Assembly (NCBI RefSeq): GCF_030272615.1
Contig: NC_081413.1
Location: 555,235,136-555,299,135, forward strand
DNA: 64,000 nucleotides
Origin: Cryptomeria japonica
Taxonomy: Eukaryota > Streptophyta > Pinopsida > Cupressales > Cupressaceae
Direction: 5' to 3'
Shown: piece after piece, positions 1 to 10,546 of the stretch
Position numbering within the stretch: the first letter of the stretch is position 1
How the letters are laid out: every line of letters begins with the position of its first letter
Translations under genes and position numbers: made by a program
Notes under the pieces: model-generated
The model's database searches: none
Seen by the model: only the letters and a program-made list of their open reading frames with translations
What the model was told of the DNA's origin: nothing

Positions 1-1117
1 TTCTATGAAGGATAAAATTCTATATTTTTTAAAAATTAGATTTGTAACTACAATATCTAGTGCTTGCATTTGGTTTAGAGTGTTTTATTGTATATTTTAT
101 TTTGTTAAGTTTTGAAGTCAAACCAATTACAATTTAGGCATAGGTGTATTTTAAAGAGCATATATAGCTTTTTCTGTATGTATCCAAATTTTATTTTTTT
201 GGTTGAATCGAGTACACCAATACCAATTGCATTGATATTTTATCAGAATTTATTTTTGCTAATCTACTATTTTTCCACATGCATAGAATAGAGAGCTCGA
301 TGTTCGATGAAAAATGTATGTTAAATTAAACTAAAATATATATCTAAAAAAATTAAAATATATGAAAACTAAACTTCATAGAAAGATCATTTTGAGGATT
401 ACAATCCTATAGTTGGGTTTGTCAAGTTGATTCCAATTTGATCCTAAACTTGGGCTTCAAAAACCAAAAACTATAGAAAATTGAAGATGGAGAGGGCAAA
501 GTGAAAAACTAGGGTTTTCATTCGAGCATATCTTCATTTGAACCACCTTGAACACCTTCATTCTAAGGGGGTTTCGAACAAAGGTAATATTCATTCATGT
601 TTGAACAAAACCCTTAAATTAATAATTTGAAAATATAGTGTGGGGCCTTCAAATGAAGGTAGATAGTTAATATTATTTTTAATGGTCAACCTTCAATCGA
701 AGGCTTGGTTGACCAACTTATTTTATTTTTAGTTTTTAAATTAATATGCATATAAATATGATCTTATTTTATTTTTTTTTTAAATCAATATTGCAAGATA
801 AATTTGCATTTTTATCCATCAAGGCAAATTTTGGAGGAGAAAAGTTTTGGTGGAAGAATTGTAAAGTCATCTTTTACTTGAGGAATATGGTAAACAAAAG
901 AAATGGACAAAGTAAGACTTCACAAAAGTATTCAGTAGAAAGGGAATAATAGTTGCATGAACAAATTTTGGAAAGATATCATAGAAAGAAACAAAGTATG
1001 TGCATATTTTCTTTCCTATTTAATATTATTCAAAAAATATTCTTTCCTATTTGATATAAGTTTTTAGCATGTAGTAGCATTTCATTTCTAGTTTTATTTA
1101 GATTGAGACATTCCTAG
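1..1117. other. AT-rich intergenic DNA, no gene seen
   Basis: I find no credible coding region. The one open frame (746-949, plus) is short, lysine/phenylalanine-rich and has no recognisable motif. Around 545-700 there are short words related to TTTGAACGAAGG that recur at 2880-3030, which suggests decayed copies of one repeat family on both sides of the minisatellite. Confidence 0.6.
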
Positions 1118-2015
1118 GACATCCTTTGACATGTAGGACCCTTTAACATATCCTAGGACATCCTATGACCCCTTAACACATCATATATCCCCTAAAGATA
1201 TAAAACCCCTTAAGATGTATAATCTCATGACCCCTTAACACATCACATGACCCCTTATGACATGTAGGACCCCATAACACATCCTATGGCCCCTTATGAC
1301 ATCTTAAGACCCCTTAACACATCTTAGGACATCCTATGACCCCTTATGACATCCTAGGACTCCTTAAGACATAAAATGACATATAGGATGCCTTAACACA
1401 TTCTAGGACATCCAATCAAACTAGGTCATCTGAGGACATTCTAGGACATCATATGACTCCATAACACATTGAATGACATGTAGGACCCCTTATCACATAA
1501 TATGGCCCCTTATGACATTCTAGGACCCCTTAACACATCCTAGAACATATCAAGACATCATAAGACCCATTAATATGTATCAAATGACATGTAGGACCCC
1601 TTAACACATCCTAGGACCCCATATGACCCCTTAACACATTTTAGGACATACTAAGACATCATATAACCCCTTATGACATCCTATAATATCTTAGGACATC
1701 ATATGACCTCTTAAAATGTATCAAATGATGTTTACAAACCCTTATGACATGTAGGACCCCTCAACACATCCTAGGACATGTCATATGACCCCTTAAGACA
1801 TCAAATGGCATGTAGAACCCCTTAAGACATCAAATGACAAGTAAAACACCTTAACACATCCAAGGGCATGTCATATGACGCCTTGAGACAACAAATGACA
1901 TGTAGAACCCCTTAACACATCCTAGGACATCATATGACCCCTTAAGAAATCAAATGACATGTAGAACTCCCTAACACATCCTAGGACATCCTAGGACATC
2001 ATATTACCCCTTAAG
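1118..2015. repeat. minisatellite built on a CCCCTTAACACATC-type word
   Basis: About 900 bases are built from a degenerate unit of roughly 20 bases and its multiples. Recurring words are ACCCCTTAACACATC, CTAGGACATC, CATATGACCCCTTA and AAATGACATGTAG. In the last 270 bases the order settles into a higher-order unit of about 60 bases (CCCCTTAACACATC, CTAGGACATC, ATATGACCCC, AAGACATCAAATGACATGTAG). Spacers are not unique sequence, so this is a tandem repeat and not a CRISPR array. No frame is open across it. Confidence 0.85.
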
Positions 2016-2879
2016 GATTAAATATTATAATAGTCATTAATAGGTTTATTTGGTCCTTGAGAATATTTAAATAGGTCATAAATAATAACTCTAAGGCCCT
2101 TGTTAACTTTCAAGTACTTTAATAATACTTACCAAATCATCAAATATGTAAATGGACCCATGATGTAGTGAAAAGAACCACTCAAAAGCATAATCCTTTA
2201 GTATTCATGAAAAAATAGCCTATAGCATGTCTCAATAGAAATATACACAAATATTGTAATAAAATCTCTTAAACGAGGCATCATAAATCCCATTGAGGAT
2301 GTGTAACAATTTCATATGATAATGGTGAGTATCTATAATCTTTAAATTCTTCATTATCTTGTCCATTTAGACTTGAATGTGTACTTTAATCTAGTTGATC
2401 TATCTTAAATTGCACAAGTACATATAGGATAGATGAGGGAATGGTGGCAAGAAAAAGTTGAGGGTCCCTAGGGGTATATGTAGGTACATAAATATTGTTG
2501 GAATGAAAATAAAATAGGTAATAGGTTGAGAAAGAAGCATGAAGTGTAATAAAGTGTATAAATAGACATGGATGGTAGTATGAAATGAGAATTAGATGGT
2601 GTAAATAAGGAAGTGGTGGAAGTAGGAAAGAGACAACTGACAAGGGTAGAAAATTATGAAGCACAAAAAAGGTAGTGAGGAACCTAGTAAACATGGGCAT
2701 GAGAGATGTTGTAGATATGGGCACGAGAGATGGTGTATGTGCCAAAATAACCTTGATTCACTCGCTTTACTCTACCTCTACTTCGTTACAAATGGATGTC
2801 CAAAATGATAGTATAATTGTCATTTTTGATAGTTATATATTTCTTCAAAAAAATAGAAAATAAAATAGTTCGTTTGAAG
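2016..2879. other. AT-rich spacer, no gene seen
   Basis: The open frames here (2386-2745 minus, 2675-2863 plus) are low-complexity, overlap each other and lack any motif I recognise. I see no repeat or regulatory structure worth naming. Confidence 0.5.
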
Positions 2880-3396
2880 GGGGGTCTTTGAACAAACCAG
2901 GTATTAAATATTAAAAAAAATTGGGCCAATAGGACCTTCTAACGAAACCTCCAAATTTGGGAGGTTCGTTCAAAGGCCCTACTTTGAACGAAGGTGAAAT
3001 CACCTTTGTTAGAAAACCTTGTCCATTCAAAAGGGTAAAAAGAGTTTTTTGGAAAAAACAAAAGATTTGTTCTTAAAAAAAAGTTTAACCCTTTATTGTG
3101 GGTTCACCTACAAGCACCTTGAATATATAGGCAAGGTGTGATTAATTATCCTATTATAGCTACCCTTGATAAAAACATTAAATTCTCAATGCATAACAGT
3201 AACTAATTTAAACAAATACTAAATGGCCTATGTGTCTAAAATTAAATAATAAGAGATGACCCCATTATAAGAAAACTTCTAGAGTGCCACCTAGTGTATA
3301 AGGATAACTAACATGATCATAAGTTAACTTAATATGTGAGTTAGTTCTCACTAATAAGTAGACAGGAAATAATCACATTCACACTAACATCCCCCT
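2880..3396 (-). mobile_element. possible remnant of an LTR end (minus strand)
   Basis: Read on the minus strand, a polypurine-like run (TAAAGGGGGA, about 3389-3398) is followed directly by TGTTAGTGTGAATG, which is how a plant 3' LTR begins. A TATA-like CTATATATTC lies about 260 bases further on (near 3125). I could not find the partner LTR in the window or the other end of this one. It may be the outer shell into which element A inserted, or chance. Confidence 0.3.
2941..2970. repeat. 30-bp near-perfect palindrome
   Basis: The sequence runs AACGAAACCTCC-AAATTT-GGGAGGTTCGTT and reads almost the same on both strands, with a one-base offset in the arms. It could form a hairpin in DNA or RNA. 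It lies inside the possible LTR remnant. Confidence 0.7.
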
Positions 3397-4177
3397 TTAC
3401 TACAATTTAAGGAGTGAAATTATTATGCAAACGATGCAAGACTAAAGGAAAATGCAATATGGGTCCTAAAAACTAAACCATAGTAGGTACCCACACACAA
3501 CCAATCATGCAACTAATCTATCACAAATGGGCAAAAGGAGAAAACTATGTAAACTATGTAGGACAAAAATCCTCTCAAAAAAAGAGAGAATGCAAATCAT
3601 TATGTACAAGTGATAGAAGAAGTGATGTATGAAGTACTCAACATCAATATACCCCAAGAACTACATTCATCACAAGAATCGAATTGATAACCCACCCCCC
3701 CCCCCCCCCCCATAAGAGCAAAAGAGAGATTTTTTAGCCCTGCATAATGAATAGTTTCTTGCAAAAATGGTAAGTGTCTAAAGGAAAAACATGGTCTAAT
3801 GTGTACAAACAACTCGTCTCCCCTTTCAAAGAAACAAAACCAAGTAAAAATGTAGGAATGCTTCCCATTTAATATATGCTATGAAATATGGAAGGATGAA
3901 TAATGATGATGATGTCTCTTAAATTAGCTTATGTGTCTCCTTGTCCATGAAAGATGATGATGTCACAATCCAATAAGGTGTATACCAAATAAAAGAAGAA
4001 GCTAAAAAAATTTGAACAAGCTCCAAAGACAAATATAATTTTACAATACGAGTCAAATGGTTGTCATCAAAGAGGAGAGTAAACCCCTCAAATGTGTCCT
4101 CCAAATCTGAAAGACAATGATGGTCCTAGTGAACAAGAATGATTGAAGTCTCAAATGACTACACAAGAAGTCAGTAG
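3397..4177. other. flank of element A, no gene seen
   Basis: A run of 17 C lies at 3695-3711. The open frames on the minus strand (3600-3812 and 3919-4104) have no recognisable motif; the glycine run in the first is only the C tract read backwards. This is the left target-site flank of element A. Confidence 0.5.
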
Positions 4178-4182
4178 AAGTG

Positions 4183-5373
4183 TGATATACTTATAAAGCA
4201 CTGAGGGGGCGGGGGGGGGGGGTGAATTAGTGATAGAAAAAACAATAACACTTTAAACATAGACCAGTAAAAACAATTAAATAGTTTACTTAAGACTTTG
4301 CATGCAATCCAAAGTGTTATAAAAGCATTCACAACAAGTAAAACATTCACCATAACACAAGTGTTTATACGTGGAAAACCCAATTGGGAAAAACCACGGT
4401 GAGATGGAACTCACAAGTTAACTATCTGCAGGAATAGGTAACTAGCTGGTTAAGGTCTACAAAGTGCTCTATTGGGAGCGAATCTTGTTAAAGATCCCAA
4501 AGCCTTGTTAGGAGCTATACCTAGTTAAAGGTAATACCCTGCTAGGAGTAACCTCGATAGAGGATTTCAAATCCAAATTAATGGATCACCTGGTTAAAGG
4601 ATTTGTACAATGAAGCTTGTTAGAGCTTACCTGGTTAGGGGATTTAACTGTTGTAGTGATTAGAAAACAACATGTGGTATGATCTAGAAATAGCACATCT
4701 TGCTTGTATAGATCCTTTTCTTCTCACTCAATACTACATCACTGACATACTCTGCAACTCCTTCAATAAATCACATCAACTCTTTCTCATAACATCACTT
4801 GTATCTCACATCATATAAATAACTAATCACAATGTCATTTTATAGACATTAGATTTCATGTTAGCTCAAGAACCTCATCACAATTTTCTAGGTTCAGTGT
4901 ATCTAGACAATCTTCCATAACACATCACAAATAATCGCCAAAAATGTCAGTTAGAGATAACTCATCACAAACAGTGATAACTCATCACACAATTAGTGAA
5001 AACTAGTTGGAACATCAATACCAGTTGAGAGTTAACCGCTTCCAATTCACATACTGATTGTCCTTCATTCGCCTCCTTGCCTCTCTTCGTTGTATCACAA
5101 AACTAGTGTCAGTGGAATTAACCAAAATAAATTGTCTTCACTTCATATACCGGTTGTCTACATTTATTGGTTTAGACACCTTCATACCAGTTGGACTTCT
5201 CTATACATATGATACCAGTTTGCAATACAAAGACTTAGGAGTAGTATCGATTTGTCTTAACTAAGATGACTATGACAATATGAACATATGTGTGTGTGTG
5301 TGTGTCTGTGTGCCATCAATGACAACACATAAAGTCATCCATTACAAAAATCATCATCAAGCCAAAACCAACA
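4183..5373 (-). repeat. element A 3' LTR
   Basis: On the minus strand it starts TGTTGGTTTTGG and ends TATCA. It matches 25085-26251 over its whole length with scattered substitutions and small indels. Near the inner end it carries a G run (4211-4222) in the context GGTGAAT, a word also found at the same place in the LTRs of elements B and C. A TATTTATAT box-like word on the minus strand (about 4812-4822) is a candidate promoter. A TG microsatellite lies at about 5289-5312. Confidence 0.93.
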
Positions 5374-5505
5374 ATCTCCCCTTTTGGCATTGATGACAAC
5401 ACTTAGAAAAAATTTACAACTAAGTGGCTTTGAAAAATGTATAGACTCCCCCTTAACAGTACATACAAAATTTTACATCACATACATATTACTACTCCCC
5501 CTTTG
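5374..5505 (-). promoter_or_regulatory. element A polypurine tract and two upstream PPT-like runs
   Basis: The primer for plus-strand DNA synthesis should sit just before the 3' LTR. On the minus strand AATGCCAAAAGGGGAGAT (5374-5391) abuts the LTR. Two more runs, TTAAGGGGGAGT (about 5445-5456) and TCAAAGGGGGAGTAGT (about 5491-5505), lie within 130 bases upstream. Elements B and C repeat the pattern. Confidence 0.75.
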
Positions 5506-5591
5506 ACAACAATGCCAAATTGAAAAGTAAAATACAAAAATATTACATCAAAATTTGCATCAAAAATTGTATATACATAAATATAAGTTTT

Positions 5592-6538
5592 TCAAGGTCT
5601 GTTCAATGCAATTCTTAAGAAAATGTCACTGAAAGTAATCTTCATATGTGCAAGATCATTATCCCATGTTTCTGACAATGTTTCAGTGATCTCAATAGTT
5701 GTCATAATTTGTGTAGCAAATTCTTCCATTGCATCCACTGTGCTCATTTCCAGGGTAGCCAAAACCGCTTCTGAATCCTTGTATGCCCTTTGTAGGATTT
5801 CAACTTTTGGAACCAACTGGTTCTTCAGTTCTTTCAAGGATCTGATTTGCTTAACCTATTCGCAATCATATACATCTAACATATGTTGCAAAGCATCAAC
5901 CAATTTGCCAAAATCTAGAGCCAAATCCTATGCTGGTATATAAGCATTGCTTGTGGTTTCCAGTTCCTTTTCTGTATCTTCTCACCTCTTATTCAAATCA
6001 GAATAGAAAAATGAAAATTTAGATGTATTGGCCAAATGTTTACCTCCAATTTCAATAGAAATTCTCAAAAGATCTTTATATACAGATAAAGCAATCTTTC
6101 CTTTATCAATATCTGACATTAGTTGCTCTCCCCTCTTCTTTCTATAATTCTTTTTAGCTAAGGTATGTGCTACTCCTTCAAGTGATTTCAGTTGGTCAGT
6201 AGCATCAGCAACCAACTATCCAAGTTTACCCATAGGGGTAGACAAATTTCTAGTGTCAGTCTCTGGTAGAAGACTAGACAGAATGCCAACAGTAGACTTT
6301 ATAGTTTCTGCTTCTTGTCTCTATTCTTTTAACATTTTCTTTTGAGTTCTAGATTGCATAACAGTAGAAATCTCCATAAGTTCAGATGCGGTCAATTTAT
6401 CCTCATCAATTGGACCTTGTATACTTATTGAGTCATCATCATCATCATCATCAGCTATTATTTTCTCCTTCTTCTTTGCTTTCACCTCGTCATGCTTCTT
6501 CTCTTTAGTCTCCTTCTTTGGTTTCTCTTTCTTTGTTT
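5592..6538 (-). pseudogene. element A ORF2, C-terminal part (cut off by element B)
   Basis: This is the downstream part of A's second gene, separated from its N-terminal part (21037-23239) by the insertion of B. On the minus strand it begins with a lysine-rich stretch, then a run of seven aspartates (about 6432-6452) and helical, charged segments that look like coiled coil (frames 5982-6215 and 5592-5837). In-frame stops break it at about 6326, 5980 and 5860. No enzyme motif is visible. In elements B and C the equivalent position also holds acidic and coiled-coil sequence, so this is probably the authentic tail of ORF2. Its function is unknown. Confidence 0.7.
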
Positions 6539-6543
6539 CTATC
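6539..6543. repeat. target duplication of element B (left copy, CTATC)
   Basis: CTATC directly precedes the 5' LTR of B and is repeated at 21032-21036 directly after its 3' LTR. Together with the interrupted ORF2 of A this fixes the insertion site. Confidence 0.9.
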
Positions 6544-7329
6544 TATTCACATATGCACACTCCAATGAGACATTGAAGGTGATTGAAGGTTTTGTCATTG
6601 ATGGCAACCTTACAATCCTATTGCACCGGCAAGCCATTACATTAGCATCAGCAGATCACACTCTACATTGCACTCAAACCACCAGCACCGACACAGAGAA
6701 AGGAAGCATACCGGCACAGAGGCCGACAAGATTTTTGATATATTATATTTTGTTTATTATTGTAAAAACTTTGTAAGATGACTTGCCAAGTTGTAAAATG
6801 ACTCTTATATATAAGGGAGATCATTGTATACATTTTGTAATGAGATAGAAAAATTATTAGGCAGGCCTATTACGCGAAATATAGGTTAAGGGGTCTATGT
6901 AAAGAATAGAGCAGAAACTGGTACTGAATCTGGCATCGAAGATGCTATTGTAAAGCAGTACAAGTTATTGGATTTGTATAATCCACATTGTAAGTCAGTG
7001 AGACTTCCCATTTGAGCAGTGAGCTCTAGGCAATTGGCCTTCTTGCATGTGTAGGCCCCCTATTGTAAGTAATATTCTCCTATTGGCCAGTAAGTGAATA
7101 TTGTGGGTCACAAATCCCACCGAGGTTTTTCCCACCCTAGGTTTCCTCATTAAATCATTGTGTTATGGTGTTATTTTCATGTGGTTTCTTTCATTTCTGT
7201 TTATTACATTATTTCTTGCATACTGGTACACTGTTATAATATGTTTTGCATGTTTTAAGTTGAGAAATTCTAATTACCGGTTAGATACTGATTCACCCCC
7301 CCCTCTCAGTATCTATGGGAATCCTAACA
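6544..7329 (+). repeat. element B 5' LTR
   Basis: Starts TATTCACATATGC (the 3' copy has TATTGGCATATGC) and ends CCTAACA. A TATA box (TATATATAA, 6806-6814) with a downstream AGGGAGATCATT is the likely promoter for the element's RNA. The inner end carries CACCCCCCCCTCTCAGTAT, the reverse complement of the G-run word in the LTRs of A and C. The 3' copy is 20245-21031. The open frame at 7101-7472 is only a readthrough of the LTR. Confidence 0.93.
6806..6814 (+). promoter_or_regulatory. TATA box in B 5' LTR
   Basis: TATATATAA followed by GGGAGATC is a textbook plant TATA context. It is kept in the 3' LTR at 20508-20516. Confidence 0.6.
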
Positions 7330-7331
7330 AT

Positions 7332-7343
7332 TGGTATCAGAGC
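7332..7343 (+). promoter_or_regulatory. element B primer-binding site, tRNA-Met(i)
   Basis: TGGTATCAGAGC begins two bases after the LTR and is the usual complement to plant initiator tRNA-Met used by many Ty1/copia elements. Confidence 0.93.
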
Positions 7344-7400
7344 TTGGTCCTCTATTTTCAGAAGTCTAACAGCTTAAGGAAGATCTTGACATCGGTAACG

Positions 7401-8539
7401 ATGGAAAATTTGATGAAGCAACTAGAAGTAGCTCTCTCAAACTATGATACAGAAAAATTGAAGATGATCTAAAGGCAGCTTAGGATATCATTCAGGCACT
7501 TCAAGAAAATTTTACCATTGCAAGGAACAAGAGAAGAGAGTTATGTGAAAAGATGCAAAATGAGAATGATGAAAAGGAATCACTTAATGATCAAATAAGC
7601 AAGCTGAAACTGGAGAACATAACACAAAAGAATGAAATGCAAGATATGACCATGAGATTCTGCAAAGAAATTGAAGAAAGAAAGAAGAATGAAGAAGAAT
7701 TGACCAGAAGACTAAGTGATGCAGCAAATGAGAACACAAGACTTAGCTATGAAAATGACCTATTGAAGATAGATCTGATGCATACACAAAATGACTCAAA
7801 TGAATTGATGAGATAGAAAGAGATCTTAGAAAGAGAACTAGATATTGCAAATCAACACAAAGATAAATTCAAGAAAAGCTTAGAAGAACTTGGTGACTTG
7901 TTGAAGATTCAGAAACCTAATGGTGGCACCTATGGAATTGACTTTGAAGTAGGAGAAAGCTCTGGTACTGCAAACACTCAGGATCACAACAAACCGATAA
8001 GGCAACCTAATGGTTATAAATTCAGTGGAAAATGATTTAACTATAATAAGTATGGTCATAGAGAAAATCAATGTAGATCTAGAAGTTATCAGAATATCAA
8101 CACACCCATCGATCAATGTTCAAAATGCAACAAAGTTGGTCACAACTCTGAAAATTGTAGAATGAATGTGAGATGTTATGTTTGTGGAAGATTTGGACAC
8201 CTATCTAATAAATGTAGAACACAAACCGGCATAGGTTATGGCAAAGCTATTCAGAAAAACAATGTGACTTGTTATGCATGTAACAAGATTGGGCATATTG
8301 CAAAATTCTGTAGAAGCAAAGGATCACCGGCAAACAACAAAAGTGCTAGCTTGAAAGGGAAAGAAAAACTTGAAGAGGTAAAGCAAGAATTCTCAAAACA
8401 ATGGATTAGAAAAGCTGATCTAAATATTGGGAATACTCCTCCACCAATAGAACCAATCAACACCCCACCGACAGAACAAAGTATTACTCCACCGGCAGGA
8501 CAGAGTAGTGCTCTACCGATAGGAAGTTCTTCAAATTAA
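7401..8539 (+). pseudogene. element B ORF1: coiled coil plus CCHC zinc knuckles
   Basis: The probable start is ATG at 7401 (M-E-N-L, compare M-E-G in element C). A single-base loss near 7460 and a TAG at about 7480 break the first part. The next 100 residues (7484-7850) are heptad-rich, glutamate/lysine coiled coil. Then come CCHC knuckles of the C-X2-C-X4-H-X4-C type: a decayed one near 8032-8073, then CSKCNKVGHNSENC, CYVCGRFGHLSNKC and CYACNKIGHIAKFC, and a proline-rich tail. Stops at 7814 and 8033 break the frame. Knuckles bind RNA in retroelement nucleocapsids. What is missing is a capsid domain: I see neither a copia-type nor a Ty3-type gag core. It probably packages RNA, but this is inference. 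Confidence 0.82.
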
Positions 8540-8835
8540 AGAAAGTTTATTTGAGGGTTTGGCAATCAAATGACACATGTGCTATTATTCCCTCGGTTAA
8601 AGATGAGAAGTTCAAAGATACTTATATACCGATAGACATGTTAAGTTACTACTTAACTAGCATACATTAAATGTGGTAGATGGCAAATAAACTTTATAAA
8701 TTTGCGATTTTGGCTCCATTTCACTTCACCGAGATTTCAAACTTTTGAACAGCGCAAAGATTTCGAGCCAAGGCATTTTGAGCAAGAGGCAAGAACACTT
8801 CAAGCAATCATCCATCCTAAAGGTAGAAAAAGGAA
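8540..8835 (+). other. element B spacer between ORF1 and ORF2
   Basis: About 300 AT-rich bases without a long frame separate ORF1 from the ORF2 start (16744); C interrupts the last bases. Elements A and C have spacers of about 490-500 bases in the same place. It may hold an intron, a second promoter or an internal entry site; the sequence alone does not say which. Confidence 0.6.
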
Positions 8836-8840
8836 TTTTT
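8836..8840. repeat. target duplication of element C (left copy, TTTTT)
   Basis: TTTTT precedes the LTR of C and recurs at 16735-16739 directly after the other LTR. Confidence 0.8.
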
Positions 8841-10014
8841 TGTTAGGCCCAATATGGAAAGCTAATGTACTGAGAGGGGAGGGGTGAATCAGTACTTCAA
8901 CTCCTTTCTTCAACAATAACTTTATTGTTAAGTAGAAACCAAAAACTGTTGAAACATAATATAATGCTAAAACAAATAAATAACAATCATACATGATTCA
9001 CTCCATAATACATATATTTTGGTTACGTAGAAACTCTTGGTTAGAGAGAAAAATTGCGGTGGGGATGGCACCCACAACTTCACTACTACAATAATAAAGG
9101 TTGCTCGGTTAGAGCTACATGTTCAGCTATTTCTGATAGCTTACCCTATTAGGAGTATCTAGATCATTAGATCTACCTTGCTAAAGGATTTTACAACACT
9201 TATTCTAAATGTTGCACCTGGTTAAAGGTTTTACATTTTATAGACTTTGTTAGAGTCTTTTACCCTGTTAAAGGTTTCTCTTACAACTCAAAATATTACA
9301 ATCAATATTACAAATATCTGCAACTTTACATCTAGAATGTTATAACAAATTCCATGTGCTCAAAATGAGATTACCTTACTTATAGCATACCTCGGTAACC
9401 CATAAAGTAACTCGGTAAACCCTTCTGTTTACTCTGTTCGTTGACTGTTCTCTGAAATCCTTCTTGGTGACCTTTGTGTATCTGATAGTCATAATACTCT
9501 GTTCTACCTTATGTCTTGCTTCACACACATTGTACACACCTATACTCTTATTCTGATCCTTGCTTCATGATGTATAAATAGATCTCTTATGTCGGTGATC
9601 TTGTTCATTGCTTCGATCTTACAAACACGATTCATTAAATGAATAACCATGCAAAATATTTCATTGGATAGATAACCTCAAAATCATACAAAATCTTGAG
9701 GTACAATTTCCTAAGTGATAATGATTCCTTTTTCCTCGATCTTGTAACACGTTTACCAATATGTGTCTAGGTTCAATGAATTTGGTAACACGTTTCACTC
9801 AATGTGTGTTAACTCGGTATATCATTTTTGCTGCTCGGTAGACACATAAAGTTACTCGGTAGACAGCTCGGTGTAGACTAGGCTCTGTGACTGTTTCTTC
9901 TGTTACCGACTGCTTTGTGCTTACCGACTAAATATTTTGGTAGTAGTAACTATCTAGAGTATATAGAATGACTTTGAACATGAAAACTAATGACAACTTT
10001 AGTGAATAGTAACA
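8841..10014 (-). repeat. element C 3' LTR
   Basis: Plus-strand ends are TGTTAGGCCC and GAATAGTAACA. It matches 15607-16734 closely (identity by eye in the mid-nineties; not computed) except for 46 extra bases near 9226-9275. A TATTTATACA word on the minus strand (9571-9580) is a TATA candidate and is kept in the other copy (16291-16300). It contains several repeats of a GGTTAAAGG-type word, also seen in the LTR of A. Confidence 0.93.
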
Positions 10015-10335
10015 ATCTCCCCTTTTGACATTAGTTGAGATGTTTGACAAAACTTTCTTTCAAAGTCATAACTCAAAAAATATATATACTTACAAAATTG
10101 ACTATACTGACAGTATATACAATTGTCAATAAAATAGTATACTTAAATATACTCCCCTTATCAATATACTGTACAAAATTCTGATTATGCATGGACTATG
10201 ATCGATATTCTATTTTCACTGCTCGGTGCTCTGTTCGGTGATCATGGCTCAGTGCACTGCTCCCCCTGTCAAAATTATCTGTATACTCTAATATACTGAT
10301 CTACTGATATACACTATACTCCCCCTTTTTGACAA
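10015..10335 (-). promoter_or_regulatory. element C polypurine tract array (four runs)
   Basis: On the minus strand the 3' LTR is preceded by TGTCAAAAGGGGAGAT (10015-10030). Upstream lie GATAAGGGGAGTA (about 10150-10163), TTTGACAGGGGGAGCAG (about 10257-10273) and GTCAAAAAGGGGGAGTA (about 10318-10335). The first abuts the LTR and is the expected primer. The others resemble duplicated tracts. Confidence 0.7.
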
Positions 10336-10546
10336 ACATCAAAAACCAGTTACCATTTGGTGGAGGCAACTGGTCAAAAATGGATTTGTACTTCATTTTT
10401 GCATCGGTGAGGGCAGTAGAGAGTGCATCCTTGACACTATCCATAAGTGTGTTCTGAGTTGTAATGTCAACTAACAGTGAAATAAGTCCATCTAAGGTGC
10501 CTCCCTCTGGTTGAGTAGATAGGGTGGTAGCCTTGTTGATCTGCTC

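Noticed and set aside
1118-2015. Regular repeats that might suggest a CRISPR array
   Set aside because: There are no unique spacers of constant length and the units grade into each other; the rest of the window is plant-like.
5058-5264. Small frame repeated at 25897-26154 that might be a conserved peptide
   Set aside because: Both are equivalent positions in the two LTRs of A and so are identical by descent; no motif.
7101-7472. 123-residue plus-strand frame with a hydrophobic start
   Set aside because: It lies across the end of the B 5' LTR and the primer site and so is LTR readthrough.
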